Origin: Cenococcum geophilum 1.58
Taxonomy: Eukaryota > Ascomycota > Dothideomycetes > Gloniales > Gloniaceae
Length of the DNA stretch: 64,000 nucleotides
Direction: 5' to 3'
Assembly: GCA_001692895.1 (NCBI GenBank)
Contig: KV748200.1
Coordinates: 565,343-629,342 of the forward strand
Positions 1 through 12,721 of the stretch are shown piece after piece. The translations under genes and the position numbers were made by a program. A model generated the notes under the pieces. The model was not told the origin of the DNA. It did no database searches and was given only the letters and a program-made list of their open reading frames with translations. Within the stretch, counting starts at the first letter, position 1, and the number at the start of each line of letters is the position of its first letter.

Positions 1-3000
1 CTCTCTATAGGAACTAGTAAGGTCTATAGGCTTTACTATAACGGGCTTTAGGTTTTAAGCTTGGCGTTCCTAAGTTAGCTTAATTAGGTTACCCTTTTAT
101 ATAATTAAGCCTCTATTAAACTTAATTAGAGTCTACTTAGTTAACTACTCTCACGGCTTTACTAAGAACTTTACCTTTTATAGTTTAGTTTCTTTAGCGT
201 CCGTAAAGGTTTGGTCTACTAGGAAGAGGGTATTATTAGTTTAGAGTCTAATAATACTAAGGCCGTTTAATGGGGTGTATAAGAGGCAGGGGTTATAGGT
301 CGACTATTCCATTTTAAGTTTACTAACGTAATGCTAGTAGTACGTCTTAAACCAATAGTTTCCGGCTTCTAGTATTCCGTAAAGAGGTTTTATAACCCAT
401 AAGATTGTTCCTAGTTATAGGTTAAGCTCAGGGGGTAGTCGTATAAAAATATCCCTACTTAGGTAGGCGTTAGACTGCATATAGGCTTATAAGATGTCCC
501 GTAAGTAGAGGGCTACGGGCTTAGTTTGCTGTAGTCTAGGCGTAAGTGCAAGTATAATCCATTAGCTAATTTATTAAATTATAGGCGATTATATAAGAAC
601 TAAGCCCTTTCCCTAGTCGTTATAAGCTTATATAACAAGCCTTAATTTCTTAAAGGCTTTATCAGTACTAGGGTGCTTAATCTTATTAACAAAGCGTAAG
701 TTAAATATACGGACGCCTTGCGGAACGTCTCTCTCTATTATAATCGCAAAGACGCCCTTTTTAAGTAGTCCGTTAATCTCTTTACGCCGTAAGTCCATAA
801 AAGGGGTTTCCTATACTAAAACTAATATATCTATAGGCGGAGATTGCCTTGCGGATATACCTGCGAAGGTTAAGTAATTCTCCGTTATAGGGTTCTTACG
901 GGGGCGTCCTCGGCTATACTTTACGGCAAGTTTAGTAGGTTTAGTAGGTTTTTAGGGGACCTCTAGGGTAAGCAAGGGTGCTTCTAGTTCGTCTAGCTCG
1001 ACATTATAGGTGTTTTCGGACCAAAAATAGGGTTTTACGGACGTGCTTTTAAAGCTTGTCGGTCTGCTAGGGAGCTATATATAGCAGGTCTCGTCTTCTA
1101 CAGCCAGTAGACGGTAAGGTCTAGTCTAATTACCGCTTTTACGCCACATAAGGACTTTAGAATTAAGCGGGAGGTTATATACTAAGGTTGTATTAGGTCC
1201 GTTACAGTAGTATAGGGCGTTATTAATAGTTTGTTTGGCCCGTAATTTAACTATTTCGGCCATTACCTTCTATATTATAGCTGCTTAATCCATAACAAAT
1301 GGGGTAGGAGGGTCCAGTTTGCTTATCCTTAAGTAGGCTCCGTAGACTAAAAGGGTAGGTACTAATCCATTAGGGCCAGCGGTGTTATTAATGGCTTTTA
1401 CGGCCATCTATAGAGCTAGTTCCTTTTAGATATCCTTACATTCGTCCGTAATAATCTAGTAAGCTCTCCGTAAGGCTAGGTAAGCTTACTTAATAAGCCT
1501 AACAGATTAATACGCCTTAACTAGAACGGCTTTTATGGAGATAGCCATGGCTATAGCATACTACTAAAATTCCTTGCTAATAAAGTTCCTACCAGCGTCG
1601 TGGGTAATATACTTAGGAGGTCTAAGGTATATATTAATCTAGCAGGTCCGTAAAATATCCCAAGTATATTTTATAGATATATTTTGTAACTAACGGGCGG
1701 CTTAATAGCGGGTTGCCTTATCGATTATATATAATACTAGACTGCCGTTAATATATATAATGTCTATATACACTAAGTAGTTAAAGTTAAGGTCCTTATA
1801 AAGGGTGAACTTAAATCGGCCTAGGGAACGTCCGTATTTCTAGCAAAAGGAGCAGTATTTTATTAGGTAGTCAATTGCCTTCCTATTAACGTCGTTATGT
1901 CTAGAGCGTTCAAGGACTCTATACAGCTTTTCGGCTAATAGGTGGCCGAAACAGCGGTATAGGCGGTAGATTTCCGTACTGGTGAGGTAGCATAAGTTAT
2001 AGTCGAAAGATTCCTAAATATAGGTCCGTAAAGTCTCTCCCCATATAAGGAACGAGTGTCCAAATCGTCGTATAATTAATAGGGTAATATACTTACTTCC
2101 TAGGGCAGTTACGGGGCCGATTAAGGTGTCTATAACATTGTTATAGTACACCTATAACCTATCCATGTCTATAAGACAGAGTAGGAAGGGGGTGTCCGCT
2201 TTTACTACGTAGAAGTTAACTAGGCCAATTAGAGTCTTAACTTTAACTAATCTAATTAATGCGGTTAAGCCGATGCCGAATTAGACGTTTATGGCCCTAG
2301 TTTACGTAATATTAATATCCATATTGTTATTTGTGGTGGTCCTATATACGAGGTATTATCCGTAGCCTATAGTAGACTTCTTAGAGGCACCTGTGTCGAT
2401 TATAACACCGTAGAATTCCTTAGGGGTATAGCGTTCTATAGTAATATATACAAATAGGTCCTACTTATAATCTATAACGTCCGTAACGGGGGTACTTATA
2501 AAATAGTTTTTGGGTATAACTAAGTATATAAAGGAACGGTCGGCTAATACGGTCGTAATATTAAAGGCTTAGCTGTCCGTAAAAGGTCCAAAAGTGGTTA
2601 AAAATGTCTTTAAGGTCTCTTATTCCTAAGTGTCTAAGTTAAAGTCAATTATAAGGGCTTCTATTGACTTATTAGGGGGCTCTTTTACTTCCTCTCCTTC
2701 GTATTCCAAAATAAACTAATTAATATGGCTATTAAGTCTCTTCCTAGACTTGTTACGTTCTTCCTAGGTATACCTTATAAACTAATATCCTTCCTTACCG
2801 CACACGAAGCACTTCTAGCTAGTTTGTCTGCGGGGGTATATTTTTATACGGGGGTTGCTATAGGGGTTACGGGTAGGACTTAGTCGGTATAGGTACTGCT
2901 GGCGGTAGCGGCGGTCCGTAAAGTAGACGTCTAAGTCTGTTTATGGATATTAAATATCTATAATAAAGGCTTAAGTGCTGCCTGGTGGGTTTAAGACTTT

Positions 3001-4480
3001 ATACGTTATAATAGAGGAGCGTAAATCATTAATAAGGCCAGCTAGGGTATCTATAGGCTTATAGTAGGCGTACTTATAGGGCTCTACTTCCTAGCAGGCC
3101 GTAATAAGTTTATTATATAGGAAGTCGTCTATTTAAAGCTTAGCGTCAAGGCCGTGCTGTAGGTGCCGAAGGTCTTTAATAAGAATTTACAGGCACCCTA
3201 TAGTCGATTTTTCAGTATTCTTGTCAATTACAGTCCATAGCTTAGTCGCATTCCATTAGGTAAGGATATCACGCTTATATTTCGGTCCTTTAAAGTAATT
3301 ATAAGTAGCTTTATATAGCTTATCAAAAGGGACACCGAGGGGGTTACTCTTAAGGTTAGTATAGTAGTAGTTAAGGGCTAGGCCGCGCAGCATGGTAGAG
3401 TAGGCTTGGCTAAATTCCTATTTAGGAATATTAGCCTTCTAATAGAGGTCCGTAAAGATAATTAGTTTAAAGTTAAAGTTATCGTTTTCACTGCTATACT
3501 TAGATTTATCGGTATAGAGCTTGGCTAGGTTAGCTAGTTCCTTACTATAAATCTTTACTTAGGTAGGTTACGGATCTGTAACTTAAGCAACAAAAGGGGT
3601 TTAATCCGTATTTTGGTTTACGGGGGTATTACAGTCCGTAATTTAGGTTACGGTGGTATTATAGTCCGTAACTTAAGTATTAGGTATACTTTAGCCAGTA
3701 AGATTAATTCTAATGCCACTTAGGTTTGTGGAACGAATTTAGTTAAATAGGTTAGCTATAAGGCTAGAGATTCTATTAAGTTTAAAGGAGGTAAAGAGGT
3801 CGCTAGTTTTAATATAATCTAAGATCTACTCTTTAGTCCATTCCGTTTGGTCCTCCTTACGTAGTGTATTATATAGAGACCGTGCAATAGTAACTTGTTT
3901 GTCCCTTTTAACCCATACGCCTTAGTGATATAAAAGGGTTCGTAGGTTACGGATAGCAGTAGGGTTGCAAGCCTTAAAAATATCTTCCGTAAAGTCCGCA
4001 AAGTCTTCCTTATATTGCTCCTACAGGTCATTATTTATAAGCTTAAAATATCCGTATTTAAGGATTTTATATTTAATATAGTTGTTAACGTTAGTTATAG
4101 ACGTAAGGTCAACTCCTTAGCTTTATTTCTCTTAACCTTTATCAATCTGCTTACTTATATCTGCTATACTATATAGTATAGTATATAGCGGGTAGAAAAG
4201 GTCTTATAGTGGTCCGTAAAGGCGGTTAATAGGTCCGTACCGGTTTATAGGAGGGTAGGGGGTTTCCGTAAGGTCTTATAACGGTCTATAAAGGTAATTA
4301 GCAGGTCCATAGTAGTTCGCGGGAGGGTAAAAGGTTCCATAAAGGTCTATATTCGCGTCTATAACTTCTAGTAAACCGTACTAAGACTTAAGTAAGTATA
4401 TAGAGTTGGAGATAAGTCCGTAATCCCCAACTTCCGACCTTTTAGTAGGCCGTACTAGGAGTTTAAATAGGTAGTCGCTG
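1..4480 (-). pseudogene. Copia-A gag-pol polyprotein remnant
   Basis: The polyprotein would form capsids, copy element RNA and integrate the cDNA. On the minus strand, gag runs from roughly 4480 to 2850 and ends in a CCHC-type knuckle reading KCFVCGKEGY (about 2789-2820). The protease motif VIIDTGAS is at about 2378-2406. The pre-integrase region and integrase follow at about 2000-1500, with YIDIIYING near 1800 and THDAGRNF near 1600. RT runs from about 960 to the edge, with KPLYGILEAGNYWF near 370 and the catalytic QTDD box changed to QTNN near 222-245. The D-to-N changes and the many TAA/TAG codons at Gln/Trp sites show that it is dead. The start codon is not certain. The family order and motifs are seen directly; the exact limits are estimates. 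Confidence 0.85.
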
Positions 4481-4555
4481 TCAAGTATCGCTTAGGGGGA
4501 GGTATCGAGTAATTGCTAATCTATACGCGCTTACTAATCAGTATTTGTACCAATT

Positions 4556-4795
4556 TAATAGCATAAGTAAATTAGATCTAGGGGCACGAAATACGTATAG
4601 TATCGTATGCTCTTTTAGATAATAGTAACTGTCGATTATATAAAGCAGACTACGTGGTCTATATACTAATGCACCTCCCCCCTAATTAGTTAGTGCTTTA
4701 TAAGTGCACCAGACGCGTAAGCGAGTAGTTAGTGCACTAAACGCGTAAACGCGTACCTGGTATACCGACCGCGTAAGCACGCGGTTGGTATAACA
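4556..4795 (-). repeat. Copia-A 5' LTR (probable)
   Basis: The minus strand starts TGTTATACC at 4795. It ends near 4556, just before a tRNA-primer-like stretch TTGGTAC at about 4546-4552. The LTR contains a GC-richer hairpin (TACCGACCGCG against CGCGGTTGGTA, about 4762-4790) and several ACGCG-containing short repeats. The partner LTR lies outside the window, so the inner boundary is approximate. Confidence 0.45.
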
Positions 4796-5152
4796 GGTGC
4801 TGTAATTATATAGTATCTTAAGCTTTATTTCTTATTAAACCTAAGGTTCCTCCTATACCCTAATTAAGCTATTACTTTTTTCTTTTTAATGGAGCTATAT
4901 TAAGAAAAATAATTACAATAATAGAACTTTTAGAGATTTTATTAAAAATATCTTAAAATTTTAGATATTTAATTTTAGATTTATATAGCGAAAATGGCTA
5001 TATTAGCGGTTTTTTCTATAAACGCTAATTATTTTTTAGATTTCTTTAATAAAGGACTTACCCCGCATCTTATTTTTACTAAAAACCTTCCAATTATTTT
5101 CCACGCATATAAGCCTTAGAAAAATTAAAAATTACTTTCTCCCTTCTTAGAA
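4796..5152. other. AT-rich spacer
   Basis: This is very AT-rich sequence between Copia-A and the decayed frame at 5153. I see no repeat, RNA gene or recognisable protein in it. Confidence 0.5.
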
Positions 5153-5791
5153 AATGTCTTATCTCTCTTAAATTAACTCTTTTCTTTTATTATTAGATAC
5201 TAAAACTCCCTTAAATCCTATACAGAAAGCTATAAAAGATGCTAAAATTAACGAGGAACTTAATAAGCAATAAGAGATTTTAGTAGTAGAATTTAATAAT
5301 TCCGTTAGAATTAATAAGTTGTTTAAAACTGTATATAAGGCTGTAAAGGGTGCATTAGCACTTATAACTTTATTAAGTTATATAGGGTATATTTCCTATA
5401 TATTCCAAAAATTTAGTTAAAAATACTTATATCTAATAATATTATTCTAGATAAATTAAAAAGTATATTAAATTTATAAAAAAGGAAGCCCTAAAGCTTA
5501 AAAAGTTCGTTAAAAAGCTAAATAAAGATGTTCCACTATTAATATGCGTATGGATTTAATCTGTCTGTAAAAAGGCTAAACCTAGCTTATCTTCTTAGTT
5601 ACTATAAGAAAGTAAAAATAGAACCTAGTTATATGCGCAAAAAATATATATAGTAGTTTCCTATTTCTACGCTCACGAGGTTTATCTTAGAAGTAATTAA
5701 TTTTCTAAAAAAAGTAATAGAGAATAGATAAGAAACCTAATACTTTTAGATATTATAGCAAGATATATAAGAAGTCTATATAAACAAAAGG

Positions 5792-5978
5792 TGTTATAGT
5801 GCTGTAATGAAGTAGATTAAATAACTACATTATGGTATAAAGAGGGGAAGAAGGTAGAAAGGGGGTATTGTATATAAATAGTAGGGCCGGCCGCTAAGTC
5901 ACTAGTAGTAGGCTAGCTAATAGTAGGAAATAGTACAAGATAGTATAAAATAGTATGCGTTAGGTTAGTGCCGTAACA
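5792..5978 (-). repeat. Gypsy-1 left (3') LTR
   Basis: This 187-bp LTR contains a GC-rich GGGCCGGCCGC core near 5884 that is unchanged in both copies. It lacks the 9-bp CTGCCGTAA-like unit present at the end of the right copy. Confidence 0.95.
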
Positions 5979-5996
5979 GTACTCCTCTCCCCTAGA
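5979..5996 (-). other. Gypsy-1 polypurine tract
   Basis: The minus strand reads CTAGGGGAGAGGAGTAC immediately before the 3' LTR. This is the expected primer site for plus-strand DNA synthesis and supports minus-strand orientation. Confidence 0.75.
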
Positions 5997-6149
5997 TAGT
6001 TTAGTCCCTAAACTAAATAGATAACTTAAAATAGGCAGTATATAGGGTTGCCTATTTTTTACCGTAAAGATATTAGTTCCGCTTACCGCCCTTAACTAAG
6101 CTAATAGCGATTTTCTATACCGGGCATAGAAAATCCTAATTAGTTAGTT

Positions 6150-9100
6150 TAGTAAGTAAGGTTAGTAGAACTCCACACTGCTACCTAAATTAATCCGCGT
6201 GGCGTTTCTTGGCAAGAATTTAGCTAATTAAATAACTTTAACCGCCAGTTAAAGTTCTATAATATCTTAACCACTATAAATTTTAATACGGTAGTTGGCC
6301 GCGACCTTAGCGTAACTTTTCCTTATCTTATACCTAGTCTAGGGGTCTTAGCTTCTTAGAGTATTGCTTATAAAAGCGCTATATAGCTTATTCGCAACTC
6401 TTTAGGTCTTCCTTTAGCTGCTAGGTTGTGTCCTTATAATATTTCCATTTAATCTTATAAGTTAGGCCCTAGGGGTCTTTGTTGTGTATATTAAGGATTT
6501 TCTTAAACTCCCATTTGTCTTCTATGTTGCCGTTATTATCTCTCTCTGTTACTCGTCCTTATATATTATAGCGCTCTACGGTATTAATATTTGCTTAGCT
6601 AGGGATCTTTTTAGTAGCCTAGAGGCGGACCTTAGATATATAAAAGGATTTATTTACTTAGATATAGTCTAGGAGGTTTACTATAACTACCCCTTAGTAT
6701 ACTGCAAGTACAGGGTATAGGCCGTCCCATTTATTGTCCTATTTCTTTTTAGGTCTGTTTATCTTTATATTTTCTAAGCTAACTATAACTATATTACCTT
6801 TATAGAATAACACGCTCTTATCCCTATAGGTATTAGTATTATCTTTATAGCATTACTATAAAATCCGGGCTAGGGCCTTAAGCTATTTAAATATCCGCTT
6901 AAAGCGGTTGGCTATAAAGTTTACGCGGAAGAACTCCTTCTTTACTTATACTAATAGTGTTAGTAGGTAGGGGCCAGTAGGCTTAATTCTAAGGCGAGGG
7001 TTAAAGCTATAGTTTATAAAAAAAATAGGGAGATGCCTATACTCTTATTAACTTAGTTATTCATAGCAAACTTAATAAGCGGTAGATAGTTAACCTAATT
7101 ATCCTATATAAAGCTAACAAAAGCATAAAGGTATTTATTTACGGCAATATTAATAATTTTAGTTTAGCCGTCTGTTTTTAAGTGTTAGGCTAAGCTTAGT
7201 TGCAAGGTTATCTTAAGGCGTTTACTTAGTTATTGCTAGAAGTTACTAATAAATTATATACTGTAATTAGAGATAATTGTACTTAGTGCACTATAGAGCT
7301 TATATATATTATTAATAAAGCTATTAACTAGCTCCTTTATTAAAAATCCTATTACTAAAATAAGGTATTGTATTTTAATTAGGCGGTTTATAATAATAAG
7401 GATATATTTATATACCTTATTATAGCGTTAGTATACCGGCAGCGTTATAATATAGTTAATTAAGATATTAGTTTACAGGCGGGTAGGTAATTTTAATAGT
7501 TTTAAAAAACTAAGTGGGGTAGAATAGGGGGTCTTAATATAAAAGTATAGGGCATAGTCTTTAATAAAGGTAGCTGTAAACTAGGAGATTCCTAGCCACT
7601 AGTATATTTAGTTTAAGAGGTTAAGAGTTTTAACCCAGCTGGGGTAATTAGCGGGGCCGCTACTATAAGAGCGATAAGTAACTTTTAGGTAAAAGTCTAG
7701 GGCGTTAAGGATAAAGAGACGTTAGCGGAAGTAGATCTATCCGTTAATAATACTATATTCTAACTTATTATAATAGAGTAATTTTTTAATCTTCTTTAGC
7801 TAACGGTAAGCTTTCCGATTACGTAGGGCCGCCACTATATTTCTTATAAGTTCGTTATCCTAGTATTTTAGCTAAATTAACTTATCTAGTAACTTTTTAG
7901 CTATTTTAGGGTCTAAAGCAGCTATAAACTCTGCGTTATTATAATTATAGGACTTATATAGTAATTCTTTTAAGATTATAGAGTTAATTTTTTAGGGTGG
8001 TATAACGACTTAGGATTAGTAGCGGAGGCGTTCGTTATTAGCGTCCTTAGGCCTTATTCCTAGTAGCTAGCTTAGGGTATTAGGGAGCGTAGCTTTACTA
8101 CTAGGTCTATATGTGATTATAAAGTTAAACTATAAAAGAAACTCTACCTACTAGACTTAGCGCTAATTTAGCTATTTAGTAGTTATAAATGTCTATAGGT
8201 TCTTATAGTCGGTAATAATTTTAAACGGCTCCTTAGTCCCTTATAGTTTAGGACGCTATTCCTCTAAAGCCTTAATAATAGCTAAGAGTTCTTTATTATA
8301 GATCTTATAGTTATACTCTAGCGTAGAATGCTTTATAAAGAAGAATACAACCAGTCCTAATTTTCCGTTATTATTATACTGGGAAAGGACTCCGCCGGAA
8401 GCCTAATTTAATACGTTTATCTTTACTACTGTTTTCTTTATATAGTTATAGTATGCTAATACTAGTACTAAAGTAAAGGCTCCCTTAAGAGCTTTAAACG
8501 ATTTAGCTTATTTTAGTCCCTATAGCTATCTAATATCCTTTTTTAGGAGTTTTATTATAAGTATAACAATAATAAAGTAGCCTTAGATAAATTGTTAGTA
8601 GAAGTTCGCAAAGCCAAGAAATTATTATAGTTCTTTAATTAATGTTGGGTCCTTCTATTTCTATAAGGCCTGTACCTTCTTAGGGTCTATAGTTATACCA
8701 TTAGTCAAGATAATTAAGCTAAGGTATTTTGTTTTAGTAGAGTAAAACTTAAACTTATTAATATTAATCTAAAGTCCAGCATTACTAAGTCTTTAGATGA
8801 CTTTATTTATATACTTAGTATACTTAGCGCGTGTTTTAGAAAAGACAAGGACGTTATTAAGGTAGGCAGTATAGTAGTCATTAAGGGCGTTATATAGAAT
8901 ATAGTTAATATAGTTTTAGAATATAGTAGGTGTATTATAGAGGCTAAATAGTATAACTAGTATCTTATAGAGTCCAAACCGGGTAATAAATACTATAAGC
9001 CACTTATAGCCCTTTATAATCCAGATCCGATTAAATACAGCAATTATATTAAGTTTAGTAAAGTGCTTAGCACTATAAAGTGCGTTAAGTATCTCGCGGA

Positions 9101-10930
9101 TTAGTAGTAGTAGGTACCGATTCTTAATAGTAACTGTATTTAGGCCTTAGTAGTTATAATAAATTTATATACTGCCGCTGGGCTTAGTAGCGAGGAGGAG
9201 TAGTATAGTAGCCAGTAAGGTTAATTTGTGGATAAAACCCTTATCCAATATCTTATTAATCTACTTCTTTACATACCTAAGTTTAAAAGGTAAGAGTAGT
9301 CTATTTTTATAGTATACGGCCTAGTTTCTGGGGATAATCTTAATTTTATAGTCCTATAGTTAGTAAGGGGGCAGCTTATCTATATTTTTAGGGAGGAAGT
9401 GCTTAATATATTTATAAAACTCCTTTAGTAGGCGTTATAGAATATCTTTGTGGGTTAATCCTAGTTTGCCTTTTAGGAAATTTTTAATATTAGTGTTAAC
9501 TATCTTCCGATATAAAAGCTCGGGTTTAATTTTTAGATTTATTTTAAGGAAGTTATAGAAATAGGGGGGGGGACTTTATAGGCTTCCTTTATTATATAGT
9601 TGCCTTCTACTAGCTAGCGGAAAGACCTTTCTAATAGGTTTGGTACTTTTATTAGGCCTATAGGCAGCTTTCTAAGTAGCTATTAGTTCTTATCTTATTT
9701 AACTAGTTTTACTAGCTCCGCTATATAGATCCTTATTACCTTTACGTCTTTTTATTTATAGAACTGGGTGAAATTAATAGCATAAGTATATTTAATATTG
9801 TCTAAGTTAGGGCGTGTCTAGTTCTCTAGTGCTACGGCTAGGCTAGTATAGCTTAGTTAGCCTAGGGGGGCGGAAATAAGGCGGCGGCCTTATATAGTAC
9901 GCGTGGGAGATAGGTATAAGATTAGGCGTTATAGTAGCGCGGTTTCTATTATCTGGGTCTTAGTAGTTTTATAGCCAATCCTTACTATAACGCGAGCTAT
10001 AGTGTGCGTATATAATATATAGCTTAATTTTAGATATTGGGCTAGGCGGCTAGGGTTTAAATAGTGTCTAGGTTAGGGTTAGATTCTTAATAATAGCGGC
10101 GTAAAGCGGACCTTCTTCCTTAGTCTTAGTAGGGCTGGCTAGCCTATTATTTTAGTCTTAAGTGCTAGGGTAGTCCAGTCTTTTATTATCTTATTTCTTT
10201 GCAGCTATACGGGCTCCCCTTTATTAGAAACGTCTTTTACTATTAAGGCTTTATATATAGTCTTAGGCACTAGGCTTAGTAGTGCTAAGTATCTATATAG
10301 GGCGTCCCTGCTACCGTTAGTTATCCCCTATAGAAGGTAGTGCCTAGAGTAGTAATCTAAGTTAAAGCGGATCTTAAGTTTCCTAAAGCTAGAACGGGGC
10401 TTATGCTTCTAAAGCTAGGGTATACCTAGGATAATTAGGATAGTGGGCGAGAGTTTAGTAATAAAAAAGAGCATAGCTTTAGTATAAAAGCCGATTAATA
10501 TTTAGGTGGTAAAGTAGTCCGTAATAAGTGAAGTTAGAATACTATCTATAAGGCGCAGTAGCCTAAGTACTAGTAGCTTCTTAGTTATAATATTATACTT
10601 TCTTATAATAGACTCTATATCGGTAAATACTATTACAGTACTACTAGAGTCCACTAGGCTTACTATATTAATATAAACTTAAGGGTATAAGTTATATAAT
10701 AAGGAGAGTTAGGTTTAAATAAGGATTAATTTCTTATTACTGTTTATTAATCTAAGATTAAATAGCAGCTTACTAATAAAAAGGATTAATTAATCTAGTA
10801 ATAGGGACCTACTCTTTTTATCTTCCTCCTTATATAGTTTAGACCCTTAAACGCGACTTAGTCTAAAGGTTTACCTTTTAACGACTAGGGTATAGGGCTG
10901 TCTTAGCAGGGCGGTCTAGTGTCTATCTGG
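6150..10930 (-). pseudogene. Gypsy-1 pol remnant with chromodomain
   Basis: Domains in minus-strand order: protease with SLVDSSSTVIVFTD (about 10670-10620, catalytic DSG reduced to DSS); RT with TKPSGGI and IYYNY near 9180-9120 and the YLDD box changed to YLNNVLVFS at about 8863-8837; RNase H with [15 protein letters not shown] and [14 protein letters not shown] (about 8420-8250); integrase core around 7450-7250; and a C-terminal chromodomain reading YKIKWKYYKDTT and LKEDLKSCE (about 6465-6345). The chromodomain places it among chromoviruses, which target integration by reading histone marks. D-to-N changes in RT and many TAA/TAG codons show inactivation by RIP. Confidence 0.9.
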
Positions 10931-12331
10931 CTAGCAGTGTTAGTTTTAGTTTTAGTCGGGGTATAGGAAAATAATACCTCGCCAATAATGTGGCTATATT
11001 TATATTCGCTAGCGCGGAGTCGCTAATACTAGGCATTATTAATAGGTTAGGCTCCTATATAGGGTATAGTTTAGAGTAACTAAGCCATAGGGTTAAAGGG
11101 GGGGGGGTTGTCCGCTGCGGCTATAATAGGCTCTATAGTCGCTACGTCTATAATAAACTCTATGGTTGCCGTATCCGTGGTTATTAGTTTACGTTATTTA
11201 ATAGGGTGGCATTAGGACTGGGTTTACTGTCTTAATAGGGTTATAGGCGTCCTTCTAATAGCCAGGCAGGCTATAAGTAAGATATAGTTTATTATTAACG
11301 CGGCGCTTACGCTCTATATCTAAGATTTTATTAAGGTCTATAGGTTCTCTAGTTATTATTAAAGTTAGGGTTAATATAGGGGTAGGGGCTTAGATAGGTA
11401 GGCGGTAGTTAGCGTTCTTCTTAAGGTTAGCTCAGTGTATATAGTTTGCGAGGTTCTTAGCAAATATATCTATCTGCTTACTCTAACTTATATAGTCGCT
11501 GTTATTAATTTTATAAGCAAGTCTAAGTACTAGCTCTTCCATCTTTAGAGAGATAAACTTTTAAAGTAGGTCCACCTTCTATTTGTCTATCTTCTTAGCG
11601 TGGACTATTAGCTTATTAAGCTCTCCCTTCTAGGACTAGTAATTACGCTCGCCCTAAAGAAAATAGTTAAGTTTATTCTTTATAACCTAGGTTATATTAA
11701 GGACCTTATAGTAAGCAGTAAGGTCTTTAAGTATATCTTCCTTAGTAGGCCATTTCCACGCAGATATATTGTTTAGGTTCTTATATATAAGCTCTAGGCC
11801 CTACTTAATAAACTTATAGGCCTTATTCTTTAGTATATTTAAGATATAAAGGATCTAGGACTAAACTATATTAAAGTAGTTCTAGTCCTAGTTAAAGACT
11901 CCCTTAATCTTAATATGCTAAGTCTTAAAATTAGCTTATTATTTTAGCGGGGTGCCTTTTCCGCTAAATATTAGTAGGTTTTTAGATCTCCGTTTTTTTT
12001 ATTAGGTTACTACTATTGTTATAGGGGTTAATTGTTTTAAAACGGCGATAGTCTCTACCTAGGAGTTAATAGTTCCTATTTAGGAAGCGATAAGGGCACT
12101 AAGGTTTTTATTAGCTTTTTTATTAGTGGTGTTTATATTATATATACACTGTAGTTCTACTTTAATATTATTAAGGAACTCGTTAGTATAGTTAATAAGG
12201 GTAAAGTAAACTTTACTAGGCTTAAAGGTCTTAGGGTATAGTAGGGAGCGGCGGATTATCTACGTGATATTAGGGTATATCTCTATAAAGAGGTCTATAA
12301 AAACATCGCGGGGGTTCTAAGTTTTGGCCAT
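10930..12331 (-). pseudogene. Gypsy-1 gag remnant
   Basis: This is the capsid polyprotein. The frame opens at ATG 12331 (MAKT, next residue a TAG at a Gln site, then NPRDVFIDLF) about 190 bases inside the 5' LTR. It reads with TAA/TAG at Gln sites for more than 1.3 kb. It is hydrophilic and Lys/Asn-rich, and I found no clear CCHC knuckle in the readable part. It runs straight into pol, so a single gag-pol frame or a frameshift arrangement is possible. Identification rests on position and composition as well as on the downstream pol. Confidence 0.75.
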
Positions 12332-12499
12332 TTTGGCGTCGTTAATGTCGCCTATTTAGGCACTAGGTAAAAACTAAGGATCGTTTTAGGACTATACTAG
12401 GGGCGTATTAGTTTTAGCAGAGGCGCGTATAGGTTGCGATTGCTTTAGGGTAGAGGTTAATTAGCTAGGGTATAAGGAATTAGTAATCGCGATAGGGTG

Positions 12500-12520
12500 C
12501 AAATTAAAGATACCATAAAC
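12500..12520 (-). other. Gypsy-1 primer binding site (probable)
   Basis: Directly after the 5' LTR the minus strand reads GTTTATGGTATCTTTAAT. TGGTATC resembles the start of initiator-tRNA-Met complementary sites of LTR elements. The match is short and may have been altered by RIP. Confidence 0.4.
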
Positions 12521-12716
12521 TGTTATAGTGCTATAATAAAGTAGACTAAATAACTACGTTATAGTATAAAGAGGGGAAGAAGGTGGAAAGGGGGTATTAT
12601 ATATAAATAGTAGGGCCGGCCGCTAAGTCACTAGTAATGGGCTAGCCAATAGTAGAAAACAGTACGAGATAGTATAAAACAGTATGCGTTAGGTCAGTGC
12701 CGTAACTGCCGTAACA
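12521..12716 (-). repeat. Gypsy-1 right (5') LTR
   Basis: This 196-bp LTR is the promoter-bearing copy for the minus-strand element. It ends GTGCCGTAACTGCCGTAACA, where a 9-bp unit is duplicated compared with the left copy. Confidence 0.95.
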
Positions 12717-12721
12717 AAAGG

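Larger units (their letters stand above)
1..4795 (-). mobile_element. Copia-A: Ty1/Copia retrotransposon, 5' part
   Basis: On the minus strand this stretch reads 5' LTR, gag, zinc knuckle, aspartic protease, integrase and reverse transcriptase, which is the Copia order. The element leaves the window at base 1, so the end of RT, RNase H and the 3' LTR are not visible. The right edge is placed at 4795, where the minus strand begins TGTTATACC as an LTR should. The next five bases, GGTGC, would be the target duplication, but its partner lies outside the window. Stops in the coding frame are TAA/TAG at Gln or Trp positions, as expected from RIP. Confidence 0.85.
5792..12716 (-). mobile_element. 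Gypsy-1: complete chromovirus LTR retrotransposon
   Basis: Two related LTRs (5792-5978 and 12521-12716) bound a 6,925-bp element and begin TGTTATAG and end GTAACA. A perfect 5-bp duplication, AAAGG, flanks it at 5787-5791 and 12717-12721. The coding order on the minus strand is gag, protease, RT, RNase H, integrase, chromodomain. A purine-rich tract lies just inside the left LTR on the minus strand, which fixes the orientation. The LTRs differ by about 15 transitions plus one 9-bp indel, so most divergence is RIP-like and not neutral. All enzyme motifs carry RIP lesions and the element is not autonomous. Confidence 0.95.

Noticed and set aside
4762..4790. Hairpin as an independent MITE
   Set aside because: It lies inside the probable Copia-A LTR with no target duplication of its own.
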